Positions 33,891 through 43,213 are shown, numbered from the stretch's first letter. The stretch is DNA of 64,000 nucleotides from Oscillibacter valericigenes (GCF_021531315.1 NZ_JAFBIQ010000002.1:124001-188000), one strand, 5' to 3'. Notes: generated by a model not told the origin, from the sequence alone. Numbers and translations are program-made.

Positions 33891-35203
33891 CTACGCCGAT
33901 GTTCGATAGGTGAACGCGACAAAGGTCTTTGGTTTGAGTGTTCCGCGCTCTGCTTTTCGTCCCTTTTTGTTGGAGTAGGTGTACTTGGAAATATCCTGCA
34001 AGAGCTTTTCGCCGCTTGCGTTGGGTGTTCGGTAAAAATCGCGGCACAGGTCGGTTGCATCCTTGAAAGAAATTCTGACCTCATTCTGCGTTCCGCTGCT
34101 TTTCCCGATTGCCACGGCACGGCAAATCAAAGAGGTAAAGTTAAAAAACGTCAGTTTCGCGTATAACTCCTGAAGCGCACAACCGTCAGAACGCCCGTGC
34201 AGAAATTTCAGCTCCGTTTTATTTTTCAGAGCGTCAAAGCCCTGCTCGATACGCCAGCGCAGACTGTAAATCTTCTCCATTTCCTCAACAGGAAATTCAT
34301 CACGCGGGAGATTTGTCAACAGTGTTTCGTAGTGGCCGCTGCTGCCGATTTCAAACCGCACAACACGGCAGTTAATCGTGTGTGGCGCAAGGAAGTCAAA
34401 GCGCGTTACCCGCGTTTTTTCCGATAGCGTTTTCCCTTTTCGGCTGCCTGTGTTCAAATACACCCAGCCGCTTTCTTTGTCGATGTTCCGCTGAGAGGTC
34501 GTGACCGTGACGGAAAATGGCTCGTCCAGCGTTTCCAGCGGTAGGCGCTGAATATCTCGCAAAGCCGCTTTGCCTTGTTTTACGCGCAGGACAAAGAAAA
34601 GGTTTGGAATGTTGCAGCAGTGGGCTATGGTGTTATAGCTTTCATAGCCCCTGTCCATGACTAAGATGGTTGGCTCTGTAAATTTGCGCCGATAAATCAA
34701 CGCCAGCAGTTGCCCCTGTTCGTCCCGCCCCATAGCGCAATCTATGAAAATGGAATTGTTGATGTCGTGAATAACATTCGCGTGCAGAGCATTGTATCCA
34801 CGCGGGTTAGTGGGCGTTATGATAAAACTGCTAGAGTTTGGATTCCGAAAGACAGGCAGCTCCGTCCCATCTATTGCCCACAGGCGGTACTTGTCATGAA
34901 ACCGCTGCTGCGTCGGCTGTCACAGCGGCGATTGAAGTTTTGCCACACTTCATAAAAGGCGCGTGGAGAAATGCCCTTGCGCCGCTGCGATAACGCGCTC
35001 GGTGTCACATCGGCGTTGAACAAACGCAGTTCCTTGTTCAGCGAACCGCCGCTAAAACCAATGAGAAGCGAGATAATGTCAAAGGTCGTCAGCTTGCGGT
35101 TACGAGTGTAGGTGCGTAAGTCTCCGACATAGCCGCCGCAGGCGGCGGCTATGTCGGAGATGGCAGCGCGAAGCTGACGCTTGACGAGGTCGGGTGCGGT
35201 CAT
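33891..35203 (-). pseudogene. IS4 family transposase, frameshifted
   Basis: The N-terminal part (35203-34871, MTAPDLVKRQLRAAISDIAA ... YEVWQNFNRRC) loses frame near 34900. The body continues through YNALHANVIHDINNSIFIDC to the 33891 stop. The catalytic core has ILVMDRGYES with an Asp, and the IS4 signature Y-x2-R-x3-E-x6-K is exact in YSLRWRIEQGFDALK. One frameshift separates otherwise complete halves, so this is a recent inactivation or a programmed event. The start codon overlaps the stop of the upstream hypothetical gene (ATGA). Confidence 0.8.
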
Positions 35204-35553
35204 GCAAGCCTCCCGCCCGCGCCCGGCAGCAGCTTTTTGACGACTAAATCAAGGGCGTAATATATATACCCTATCGCATCGACGGTCGACATGACTGTGT
35301 CGCAGACCTCCACCTCTTCGCAAACGCCGTCACAAACTGCCACAACTTTAATGTGGCACTTCGTTTCACCATTGGCTGAAATAGTATCAAAGTCATCAGG
35401 GAAGTAAGCTGAGGAAGACAGCGCAAGCATCATGTTGGGGGAAGGAAAATCATCCACTTCGTCACTGTCATAGCTGAAATCATTCGTAAAAGTGATTGCT
35501 TCCATATCCTTGCCAAAAAGCGAAATCACACATAATAAACAAATTTTATTCAT
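35200..35553 (-). CDS. Hypothetical acidic protein, 117 residues
   Basis: I do not recognise this protein. It starts MNKICLLCVISLFGKDMEAI, which may be a weak signal or just a hydrophobic start, then is strongly acidic (DFSYDSDEVDDFPSP) and ends GAGGRLA. AGGAG precedes the ATG. Its stop overlaps the IS4 transposase ATG by four bases, so the original C-terminus may have been replaced when the IS inserted. The region upstream (35554-35849) is AT-rich with nothing recognised. Confidence 0.4.
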   Translation of the reverse strand: MNKICLLCVISLFGKDMEAITFTNDFSYDSDEVDDFPSPNMMLALSSSAYFPDDFDTISANGETKCHIKVVAVCDGVCEEVEVCDTVMSTVDAIGYIYYALDLVVKKLLPGAGGRLA

Positions 35554-35849
35554 AAATATTTCTCCTATGTATCAAATTTATATAAAAAAACAAACGCAGC
35601 CGATTGCCCAAAGAACGCTTGGCATCAGCTCGTTTTCTTAAAAATCCTGTCAAATATATTATCCGGATGTCTCAGTTTGACATCTAAATGACCCGAAAAA
35701 GCGGGGAACATTCCTCCTTTCATTTTTACGGTAGCACATGGGGCGACATATGTCAAGAACTAATTTGCATTACTAATATGAAAATAAGTTCTAATAACTC
35801 AAGTTAAATAAATGTGTAAAGGGAGAAAATCGAAGTTTTGTCCCCTTAC

Positions 35850-35938
35850 TTTTCTTATCTTAACAGTGTTGATGACGCCAGAGGGCGTCTTTTTTTGTTG
35901 GCAGGGCGGAACGGAGAGAGACTTTGTCAACAGCGCCG
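35850..35938 (-). mobile_element. IS1182-end miniature element (MITE-like), copy B
   Basis: These 89 bases contain both ends of IS1182 copy A in inverted orientation: 22 bases at 35850-35871 and 21 bases at 35918-35938. There is only about 45 bases between them, so no transposase. The inner GACGCC/GGCGTC hairpin followed by T7 could terminate transcription on the plus strand. It is a deletion derivative that pairs with copy A across 4.9 kb. Confidence 0.65.
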
Positions 35939-36134
35939 TATGATAGATCAAATATTGTTTTTTGTGGTTCGTAGGCTCCAAAAAGCCTTGTATTTACAGC
36001 GTTCCTAATGGGAAGCAATCATATGCTGCTATTATGCTGTTGATTTTTGCTCTGCTGCAAAGATTGCCGCAGATATTTTTAGAGTAAAATACGATACTGG
36101 TATTCTGCGTCTGTGTATTTTTGCGGGGGATCGG

Positions 36135-36311
36135 TCAAACAATTATGCACTGCTTATTTCTGCATACCTGATCCACGAACAGCTTTGGCGTGATGGAAGT
36201 GTATCGCTTGAACTCGTGAATGAAATGCGCCTGGTCGTAATAGCCAAGGTCCGCGACCGCATCCATCACCTTTGCGGCCTCAAGATACCGCAGAGCCGTC
36301 TGTATACGCCG
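36135..36311 (-). pseudogene. AraC family regulator, C-terminal remnant
   Basis: Only the second helix-turn-helix is left: ADLGYYDQAHFIHEFKRYTS followed by ITPKLF, a clear AraC signature. Upstream (above 36311) the DNA becomes the E2-like remnant on the other strand, marking a deletion junction. Confidence 0.65.
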
Positions 36312-36664
36312 ATGTTTTTTTATCCCTTCTCCAATGTCTATGAGGACGACCGGGTGTGTACGGGAAACAATGTGCTGCCCCGTTATAAAAAGCTTTCGGC
36401 GCTGAAAAACTTCCCCCGCTATCTGCTCGGCCTGCCGGATAACGATGATATGTTTGACCGCAGGCACAACCGCAAAGAGCTGGAGCACAAGGAGCTTATG
36501 GAGCTTTTGAGGGACAAGGACCCCGCGTATTACTATACGGATATTCTTGTTCCAAACGGACGCACACTAAGGCAGACGGCATTTTCCGCTGCGACAACAT
36601 GGTATATGATGATGCCGTGGATGTGCCCGAGTGCTGCCGCCGCGCCGAGGAGCTCTTTGAGCTC
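36312..36664 (+). pseudogene. E2-like (PRTRC-type) protein, remnant
   Basis: The reading NVYEDDRVCTGNNVLPRYKK ... LPDNDDMFDRRHN resembles prokaryotic E2-like proteins carried by conjugative elements. It starts without an initiation codon at the AraC junction. It shifts frame near 36570, where a second frame (DGIFRCDNMVYDDAVDVPEC) continues to TAG at 36664. Its orientation is opposite to the neighbouring transfer genes. Confidence 0.45.
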
Positions 36665-36665
36665 T

Positions 36666-37202
36666 AGGATCAGTCACGATCACGGACTCCGGAGCGCCGC
36701 TGCTGCTTCGCTGTGCGCAGCCCATGAGAAAGGGAATGATAAAGCCTCTGGACTTATAAGAGCCCGGAGCGCCGATACAGAGGATATTGTTGTTCTCACC
36801 CGGCTTCATGCGGTGAGCGACATAGGAGGAATACCTGTCGGGGTCATCGGGATGCCTCTTGATGCGGCCGAGGAGCATCCCCGTAACCTCCCCGACGCCG
36901 CCGAGCTCCAAATGCTCGCCGAGCTCTCTTTTCGTCGCAAAGCCGGAGGTGCCGTGAGTCCCCTCCGGGAGAATGTCAAAGCCGCGCGGATCACGGGTAA
37001 AATGATAGCCGGAAAACCATTTGTAGCCCTTCCTTGTGAGCAGGCAAATCAAAAGGATGATCACAGCCGTCGTGCCAAGGCCGAAGGGAGTAAGCACCAC
37101 AAAGAAATTCTTGAAGGGGTTGAGCACCCAGATGCTCTCCACCTTCTCGCCGGTCATGTGAAATATGGATTCCTTTCCGAGCCGCAGGGAGTTGAGCAGC
37201 AT
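36666..37202 (-). pseudogene. VirD4-like coupling protein, N-terminal fragment
   Basis: A membrane segment (TTAVIILLICLL) is followed by HGTSGFATKRELGEHLELGG and the Walker A-like GAPGSYKSRGFIIPF, then ESVIVTDP, where the match ends at the E2 junction. Normal coupling proteins are about 600 residues, so two thirds is lost. At its upstream end it overlaps the broken VirB6-like gene. Confidence 0.6.
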
Positions 37203-37534
37203 CCCATAAGCCCGATCTCGCAGATCTGCGGACTTGCCAGCAGGAGAAAGGAAAAAACAAAGCTCCGGGTAAAAAGCAGCTTTGGGGCCTCGCCTTCAAA
37301 GCCGAGGCCGGACATCATGCTTTTGAGCGCCTGAAAGACGAGATTGCCGATCAGAAGCGCCCATCCGACCGCCATAAGCACCTGTATGATGTCGTCCATC
37401 ACGGGAACATGGCTTTTCATGTACGCATAGTCCATGCTCATAATGTCCAGCAGCGCGGTCGAGAAATACTCCCAGCATTCCAGCACCAGCTCGTACGCCC
37501 ACTCCGCAAAGCCTTGGAAAATCAGCTCAAGCAA
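37154..37534 (-). pseudogene. VirB6/TrbL-like transfer membrane protein, truncated
   Basis: The first ~109 residues (MLELIFQGFAEWAYELVLEC ... MAVGWALLIGNLVFQALKSM, then FVFSFLLLASPQICEIGL) match the start of the polytopic channel protein of Clostridia conjugative elements. The last 17 residues (MGCCSTPCGSERNPYFT) are out-of-frame read-through into the VirD4-like fragment. Full proteins have about 280 residues. Confidence 0.6.
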
Positions 37535-37570
37535 TTTGGATACCCCCTTTGTGCCGGAGCGGTAATATCC

Positions 37571-37915
37571 TTATGGCGTCAAGGTCGCAAGCCCGCTGAA
37601 CAGCGGGGCAACATAGGCGATGAATGCGCCGATGCCGTTGATGACAGCCCACGCAAGCCAAATACGCTTGAGCCAGTCCCATGCCTGATCAGTCTTTTGC
37701 TGGTTATTGGACAGCTTGGCTCCGATCACCGCGATCGCGGACATAAGGCCGGCCAGCACGGTGCTGATGCTGACGATCTTGGTGTAGACATCTACAATGA
37801 TCCGGTTTGCCACCGTCCACATATCCTCCACCGCGAGGGCGGGCGTTATCATTACGGCAACGACCAGCACAAGAGACAGGGCGGTGAGGTACATTTGATA
37901 AAGTCTTTTTGTCAT
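37571..37915 (-). CDS. Pilin-like (VirB2/TrbC-type) conjugation protein
   Basis: This 114-residue protein has a cleavable signal (MTKRLYQMYLTALSLVLVVA ... PALA) and two further hydrophobic segments separated by KLSNNQQKTDQAWDWLKR, the layout of small T4SS pilin-like proteins. It lies 36 bases upstream of the VirB6-like gene and is intact. As the channel and coupling genes are broken, it probably has no transfer role now. Confidence 0.6.
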   Translation of the reverse strand: MTKRLYQMYLTALSLVLVVAVMITPALAVEDMWTVANRIIVDVYTKIVSISTVLAGLMSAIAVIGAKLSNNQQKTDQAWDWLKRIWLAWAVINGIGAFIAYVAPLFSGLATLTP

Positions 37916-37988
37916 AGTCCATGCTCCTTATGAAAGCTACGGCAGCAGGCGGTTGCGTCCGCCTGCCGCCGCGCTTCCACATCTTGTC

Positions 37989-38035
37989 TTGAAGTTGGGT
38001 ATCTCATCTGATATAATCGGTTTCGTGAGATGAGG
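37989..38035 (+). promoter_or_regulatory. Promoter with flanking dyad
   Basis: TTGAAG (37989-37994) and TATAAT (38012-38017) have a 17-base spacer. CTCATCT (38003-38009) and AGATGAG (38029-38035) form an inverted repeat bracketing the -10 box and the start site. This suits a repressor site, possibly for the product of the small gene that follows. Confidence 0.6.
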
Positions 38036-38045
38036 TGAGATTGCT

Positions 38046-38309
38046 ATGATTTATACCAACGAAGAAGCCGCGATGATCGACGGCATGATCGGTACGCTCT
38101 TTGGCGGCGCGAATGTCGCGGAAAATGTGCGCGACGCATATCAGACCGTCCGTCGTCATCTCACGGAGGGCTCGTTAGATCAGAAGGACCTCAGCCGCAT
38201 CTCGGCAGCAGTTGATTTTGCGCTGAAAAATCAATTCTGCGACTCCTGCAGCAAGGAAAGTCAGCGCGTTTTGACAACGATCCTCATCAAAACCGTTTCC
38301 TCAACTTGA
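38046..38309 (+). CDS. Hypothetical protein, 87 residues, divergent from transfer genes
   Basis: I do not recognise a family. The protein is helical and soluble by composition (MIYTNEEAAMIDGMIGTLFG ... LDQKDLSRISAAVDFALKN) with a late CDSCSK pair of cysteines. It has its own strong promoter. It runs opposite to the adhesin and pilin genes and ends in a terminator shared with the adhesin. It is a candidate small regulator of the element. Confidence 0.55.
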   Translation: MIYTNEEAAMIDGMIGTLFGGANVAENVRDAYQTVRRHLTEGSLDQKDLSRISAAVDFALKNQFCDSCSKESQRVLTTILIKTVSST

Positions 38310-38323
38310 ACCCGTTTCAAACG

Positions 38324-38356
38324 AGAGTGGCGACAGCAAAAAGCTGCCGCCACTCT
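38324..38356. terminator. Bidirectional terminator
   Basis: AGAGTGGCG plus CAGC pair with GCTG plus CGCCACTCT around AAAAA, followed by TTTTG. It lies between the convergent small gene and the adhesin. Confidence 0.8.
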
Positions 38357-38360
38357 TTTG

Positions 38361-41300
38361 TCAGAATCCCGTTTTCGGAAGTGTGATGGGGCGCACTGGC
38401 GTCAGGTTTCGGATGATCGTCACCCAGCTTGCCGTTGCGGTCTGCCAGGTGCCCTGATATTTGCCGCCCACATCGGCGCGGTTGACCATCTGATAGCCAT
38501 TGACCGCGTTTCCGTTGACCATCACGCTTAGCGTGGGATTAACAACGCTTTGGAAGCCGACAGGAACCTTGCCGAAGTCAAAATAGATGTCGGTCACCAC
38601 TTCGCCGGCCTGCATGGGGATGGCGTTGAGGGCAAAGCTGTAATTATTGCCGGTGAGCAGGTTGCTCGCCAGCACCTGATAGCTCGCGTTGTAATTGGTC
38701 TTATAGAGAACGCGGTAATTGAGCCGTGCGCTGTAGGTGCCGGTGGTCAGCGTCGTGGGACGAGCTACATCGTAGGGAATTTTATCGTGCCAGAAGAAGG
38801 ACTTCAGCGGCACGTTGGAGGTATTGGCCACCGTCAGATCATAACGCATGGACTGGCCCGCCATGACCTGCGCGTTGCCGCGCTTGGTGATGGTAACGCC
38901 GAGACTGGCAGGCTTATCATAGGCAGAGAGCTTGATGATCTGGCCGGGATATTCCAGCGTCACATCGTGAACGGTGGGATCGAGCTGCCAATAGGCCGGT
39001 GCCGTGACCTCCCGGAGCTGATAGCGGGTCAGCGGCAGCGGCTTGCTGGCCGCGACGCCCCGGGCGTCCGTCGTGATGTAGTCCACCACCTTGCCGCTGC
39101 GGGCATTGACGATCTCATAAACAGCGCCCTTGAGCGGGGTGCCTGCGGCGGTGCCGGTGACCTCGTTATACTCAGTGGCGTACTTATAAATCTGGATCTG
39201 GCCCGTGACGGCGGTATTTTCCCATTCGATCTCCACGGTTTTCCCCGGAGAGACATAGACGGTCTTGTACTGCTTATCCAGCGTGTAGCCGGGGGCGGCT
39301 TCCAACTCTCGCAGGTAGAAACGGCCGCTCAGCCCGCCGGGGATCTCGTCGATGTAGATATATCCCCCGTCGTCCGAGGTGTACTCGCCGATGGGCTTCT
39401 TGTTCGCATCATAGAGGACAAACTTTACGCCATAGATCCCCTCTCCTGTGGCGCTGTCGATCTTGTGGATAACAATGCCGCTGAGCTTTTTGTTGGTCAC
39501 CTGCAGCGTCACACGCTTGCCGTCCTTGATCTCAAAATAGTGCGGCGTATCATCCAGTCGGAACGATTTGTTCGATGTGACCTCTTTTGCATAGTAGCTG
39601 CCATCTTCCAAGGACACGAACACGTTGCCATTTTCACCGGTTGTGACGGTATCCACCAAGGCATCGTCGATCTTGCGGATCTCGAAGGTCGTATTGGGGA
39701 TGCGCTCACTGTGGTTATCCTCGTTGACCTTGATGATCTCCACGCCGCCGACAGGCGTGTTGTAAAAGTGGAGCGTCTGCGTATCGTTGGGGTTGACAAC
39801 CACGGTCTGGGTACGGGTGTTTTCGTCAATGGTGTAACCGGGGATCGATTTCACCTCCGTCGCTACTATGGTGCCGGAGATGCCGGAAATGGAGATTTTA
39901 CCTGCCTTGTCCGTCCGGTACAGGCCGGTGGAGGACAACGTGCCGCCCTCGGCATCTACATACGAGCCATCTGCGTAGGTGATCTTAAACTCGACACCTT
40001 CCAGCGGCTCCTTTGTAACGGAGTCCTGCTTTACGATGATGAGATTGCCCTTGGGGGCGTTGCGGAACTCCACCGTGACAACTTCATTGGACTTGACCTT
40101 AACGGTCTGCGGGGTATCATCGAGAATGTACCCCGCCTTCGCACGGGTTTCCTTGATGACAAGTGTGGTGCCGGGGGCGATGTCCGTAATGGTGAACGTG
40201 CCTGCGCTGTCCGTCACGAACTTGCCGTTGGAGTTTCCGATGAGATTGCCGTCGGAATCCGTGACAAGGAACTCCACGTCAGAGATGGGAGCGTTCGTCA
40301 CAGCGTCCACCTTTTTCACCAAAACGCCGCCATTGGGCTGATTACGGAACTCCAGCGTCATCACGGCATTGCGTTTGATCTTGATGCTCTGCGGGGTATC
40401 GTCAAGGATATAGCCATCCTTGGCGCGTACCTCTTTTGCAATGACCGTCATGCCGGGTGTCAGGCCGTCAATACGGATGGTGCCTGCGCTGTCGGTCACA
40501 TATTTACCGTTGGTCGTGCCGAGCACGCTGCCATCCGAATCCGTAACAAGAAATTCAACGTCAGAAATGGGCGCGCCGGTGACGGCGTCCTTTTTGACAA
40601 TGAGCAGAGAACCCATCTTATCGTTGCCAAAGGTTACGGTAATGACGTCCTGATCCTTACCGGAGAGATAGACCGTTTCCGTGGCGTCGGTGATCACATA
40701 CCCGTCCGGCGCGGAGATCTCTTCGCAGACATAAGTGCCTGCGGCGAGGCCCGTTAAAATGGCGGTCCCGTTTTGCGAGGTTTTGATCTCTCCGACCACG
40801 GTGCCACCGGTGCCGGAGGTGCCGCCAAGGTAGCGGACGCGGAACCATGCACCCTCCAACGGCTGGCCGCTCTCGCTGTCCACCTTGCGGATGACGATGG
40901 CGGAAAGAGGCGTGTTCTCAAAGGTCAACACCTTGCTCTCGCCACCGGCAATGAAGCATTCCTGCGTGGCAGGCTCCTTGATGGCGTACCCGGACGCCGG
41001 TTCCAATTCCGTTACTTTGTACCAGCCATCCTTGATCTCAGGAAGAATGATTTTTCCGCTTGCGTCAGAAAAGTAAGTGCCGAGATCGTTGAGCTCGCCG
41101 GTGTCGGTATGGTTGCTGCCATACCAGATCTGGAACTTGGCGCCCTTGACGGGATCGCCGGTGACACTGTCCACCTTACGGATCTCCAGACTGGGCTTGA
41201 GGGCGTTGAAGAAGGTGACAGTGGAGGTTTCACCGGGCTTCAATGCCACTTCCTGCGGAATGGGATTGAGGATAACATGGGACGGAACATTTTTCTCCGT

Positions 41301-42773
41301 CACCTTGAATGTGCCGACCGGGACGGAGTCGAGGAAGATGCGGCCGTGGTTATCGGTGGTGGCGCTGGTGGAAAAGCTGCCGTCGATCTGCTCGATGCGG
41401 TAGGTCACGCCCTCGATAGGCTCTCCGTTGGCGATGTTCTTCTTTAGGATCTCCAAACCGGGTTTTACATAGTCAACGAAGGTAACCTCGCTGGTTTTGC
41501 CGGGGCGCAGCGCTACGGTCTGCTCCGTACTGCTCACAATGTACGGCTCGGGAACGGATTCCTCACGCACAACATAGACACCGGCGTGAATGGCCGAGAG
41601 CGTCGCAGAGCCGTCCGTGCCGGTCGTAACGGACGTGGAGAAGCTGCCCGTGACTGACTTTACCGAGAACACCGTACCGGCGATTGGCTTACCGCTCATG
41701 GCGTCCCGCTTGGTGATCTTCATATCGGGCAGCGCATGGTTTTCGGAGGTCACGGTGTACTGCTTGTCACCATCGGTCGTGTCAACATAGACGCTGTGGG
41801 AAGTGGGGGCCAGGGCATAACCCTCCGGAGCTTCCACCTCCACGAATGTCCACAGGCCCTTGGTGACGTCCTTGACCTCAATGATGCCACCGTTTTTGGT
41901 CACATCACTGCCGACGATCTGACCGTCGCGGTAAATATTAAATTTTGCGCCATCCAAACCTTGGGTCGTTCCCGCGGCAACTTTCTTCAAGGTAATGTCG
42001 GCATCGCCGGCAGGAGGATTATCCGGATCAGGTTTTGGCGTGTTGACAGCAAGTTTCCTTGGCGCATAATAATTAAAAAAAGACTGGTTCTTGCGATTGC
42101 TCGAAAGAGCGAATACCGCCCATTTGAGACTATCGTCTTCCACAATGGTTGCTACTATGCCCTGTGCAGCATACGCTTCGATCTGACGCTGAAATTCGGC
42201 ATCCTCCTGCGCCTTCTGCGCAAGCATGGAGTCGATGAGGCTCAGATACAGGTCATAGGTGTCCGCGTTGGCATAACCACCCGCATCTCCGGTACCATCT
42301 CCCGCGCCCTTATAGCTTTGATGGTCCCAAATATAAGTCTGCACCGCCATAAAGAGCTGCCCTATATTGGATGCTTTGCTGTCGTTGATGTAGGTCATGA
42401 GCCACTTGACATTGGCGAGCGTCGCCGCGTCCATCTCGCCAAGGCCGCTGTTGGCAACAGCGGTTTTGAGAACGGCATCGGCGTCTGCATTGGTAGCCGA
42501 GGTATAGGTAAAAGAATCGCAGTATGACGGCGTAGCGTTGTGGTAGCCGAGTCCACTGTCGAGGCAGTAGAGAAGCCGTCCCGCCGCCATCGGTGGACGA
42601 TAGCTGTACGGCGTGCCGTTGGCCAGTATGCGCGTGGACCAGTACACTTGATTGGTCGTGATCGTAATGCCCTTGCCCGTGCCGGTCGCGGCAAAGGCCG
42701 TGGTGGGCAGCAGGCTGAGCAGCGTCATGACAACCAGGAGTGTCGAAATGAGCCTTGTTTTGAGCGTTTTCAA
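38361..42773 (-). CDS. Giant thioester-domain/CnaB-repeat surface adhesin with terminal LPKTGF
   Basis: This 1470-residue exported protein starts at a TTG (42773) six bases after GGAGGT. A signal peptide (MKTLKTRLISTLLVVMTLLS...AFA) is followed by a thioester domain in which Cys70 (LLYCLDSG) and Gln145 (AVQTYIWDHQ) would form the Cys-Gln crosslink. Then come about eleven CnaB/SpaA-type beta-sandwich repeats of 85-100 residues, many beginning with an Ile/Val-x-Lys-x-Asp pattern that supplies the isopeptide lysine. Repeats six and seven are near copies. The last ~170 residues are a different beta domain. The protein ends TLPKTGF and then stop, with no membrane helix or basic tail. It is probably a wall-linked fibre that reacts covalently with host ligands. 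A sortase is encoded nearby. Confidence 0.88.
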   Translation of the reverse strand: MKTLKTRLISTLLVVMTLLSLLPTTAFAATGTGKGITITTNQVYWSTRILANGTPYSYRPPMAAGRLLYCLDSGLGYHNATPSYCDSFTYTSATNADADAVLKTAVANSGLGEMDAATLANVKWLMTYINDSKASNIGQLFMAVQTYIWDHQSYKGAGDGTGDAGGYANADTYDLYLSLIDSMLAQKAQEDAEFQRQIEAYAAQGIVATIVEDDSLKWAVFALSSNRKNQSFFNYYAPRKLAVNTPKPDPDNPPAGDADITLKKVAAGTTQGLDGAKFNIYRDGQIVGSDVTKNGGIIEVKDVTKGLWTFVEVEAPEGYALAPTSHSVYVDTTDGDKQYTVTSENHALPDMKITKRDAMSGKPIAGTVFSVKSVTGSFSTSVTTGTDGSATLSAIHAGVYVVREESVPEPYIVSSTEQTVALRPGKTSEVTFVDYVKPGLEILKKNIANGEPIEGVTYRIEQIDGSFSTSATTDNHGRIFLDSVPVGTFKVTEKNVPSHVILNPIPQEVALKPGETSTVTFFNALKPSLEIRKVDSVTGDPVKGAKFQIWYGSNHTDTGELNDLGTYFSDASGKIILPEIKDGWYKVTELEPASGYAIKEPATQECFIAGGESKVLTFENTPLSAIVIRKVDSESGQPLEGAWFRVRYLGGTSGTGGTVVGEIKTSQNGTAILTGLAAGTYVCEEISAPDGYVITDATETVYLSGKDQDVITVTFGNDKMGSLLIVKKDAVTGAPISDVEFLVTDSDGSVLGTTNGKYVTDSAGTIRIDGLTPGMTVIAKEVRAKDGYILDDTPQSIKIKRNAVMTLEFRNQPNGGVLVKKVDAVTNAPISDVEFLVTDSDGNLIGNSNGKFVTDSAGTFTITDIAPGTTLVIKETRAKAGYILDDTPQTVKVKSNEVVTVEFRNAPKGNLIIVKQDSVTKEPLEGVEFKITYADGSYVDAEGGTLSSTGLYRTDKAGKISISGISGTIVATEVKSIPGYTIDENTRTQTVVVNPNDTQTLHFYNTPVGGVEIIKVNEDNHSERIPNTTFEIRKIDDALVDTVTTGENGNVFVSLEDGSYYAKEVTSNKSFRLDDTPHYFEIKDGKRVTLQVTNKKLSGIVIHKIDSATGEGIYGVKFVLYDANKKPIGEYTSDDGGYIYIDEIPGGLSGRFYLRELEAAPGYTLDKQYKTVYVSPGKTVEIEWENTAVTGQIQIYKYATEYNEVTGTAAGTPLKGAVYEIVNARSGKVVDYITTDARGVAASKPLPLTRYQLREVTAPAYWQLDPTVHDVTLEYPGQIIKLSAYDKPASLGVTITKRGNAQVMAGQSMRYDLTVANTSNVPLKSFFWHDKIPYDVARPTTLTTGTYSARLNYRVLYKTNYNASYQVLASNLLTGNNYSFALNAIPMQAGEVVTDIYFDFGKVPVGFQSVVNPTLSVMVNGNAVNGYQMVNRADVGGKYQGTWQTATASWVTIIRNLTPVRPITLPKTGF

Positions 42774-42874
42774 TGTGATACCTCCTACAATTTTTGCATA
42801 AGAAAAGCAGGCCGAGAGGTCTGCTTTGTTTGATAATATAATCGTTTTGTTTTGGCTGCGAGGATCACAGCCAG

Positions 42875-43213
42875 TCAATTTGTCTCGATGATCGCACGGA
42901 TAATGTCGATCGCCTCCGCCAGGATATCATCGGGCGCCTTTTCTTCGAAAGCTGCTTTCCGGCTGTTCAGATTCAACATACGAACTTGATCGCACATTAC
43001 GATGCCATCTGTTTTTGTTCTGCTGTCCAGATGGATATGAAATGGGCTTCCGCGGTCTGTGTGGGTGATGGGGCAAACCATCGTCAGGCTGTTGACGCGG
43101 TTGAACAGGTCATTGCTGATGACCAACGCGGGGCGGCGGCCCCGCTGTTCATGCCCCGCCTGCGGATCAAAGTCCATATAAACAATATCACCTTGTTCAA
43201 ACACAGTTACCAT
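42875..43213 (-). CDS. MazF/PemK-type mRNA interferase toxin
   Basis: This 112-residue toxin has the family patterns GDIVYMDFDPQAGHEQRGRR and PALVISND, followed by MVCPITHTDRG. It is an RNA-cleaving toxin by family. It overlaps the antitoxin gene by seven bases, downstream of it as usual. It appears complete. Confidence 0.9.
   Translation of the reverse strand: MVTVFEQGDIVYMDFDPQAGHEQRGRRPALVISNDLFNRVNSLTMVCPITHTDRGSPFHIHLDSRTKTDGIVMCDQVRMLNLNSRKAAFEEKAPDDILAEAIDIIRAIIETN

Noticed and set aside
38550-40757. A 735-residue ORF antisense to the adhesin gene
   Set aside because: It has no ribosome site or family resemblance. It mirrors the repeated coding strand of the CnaB domains.
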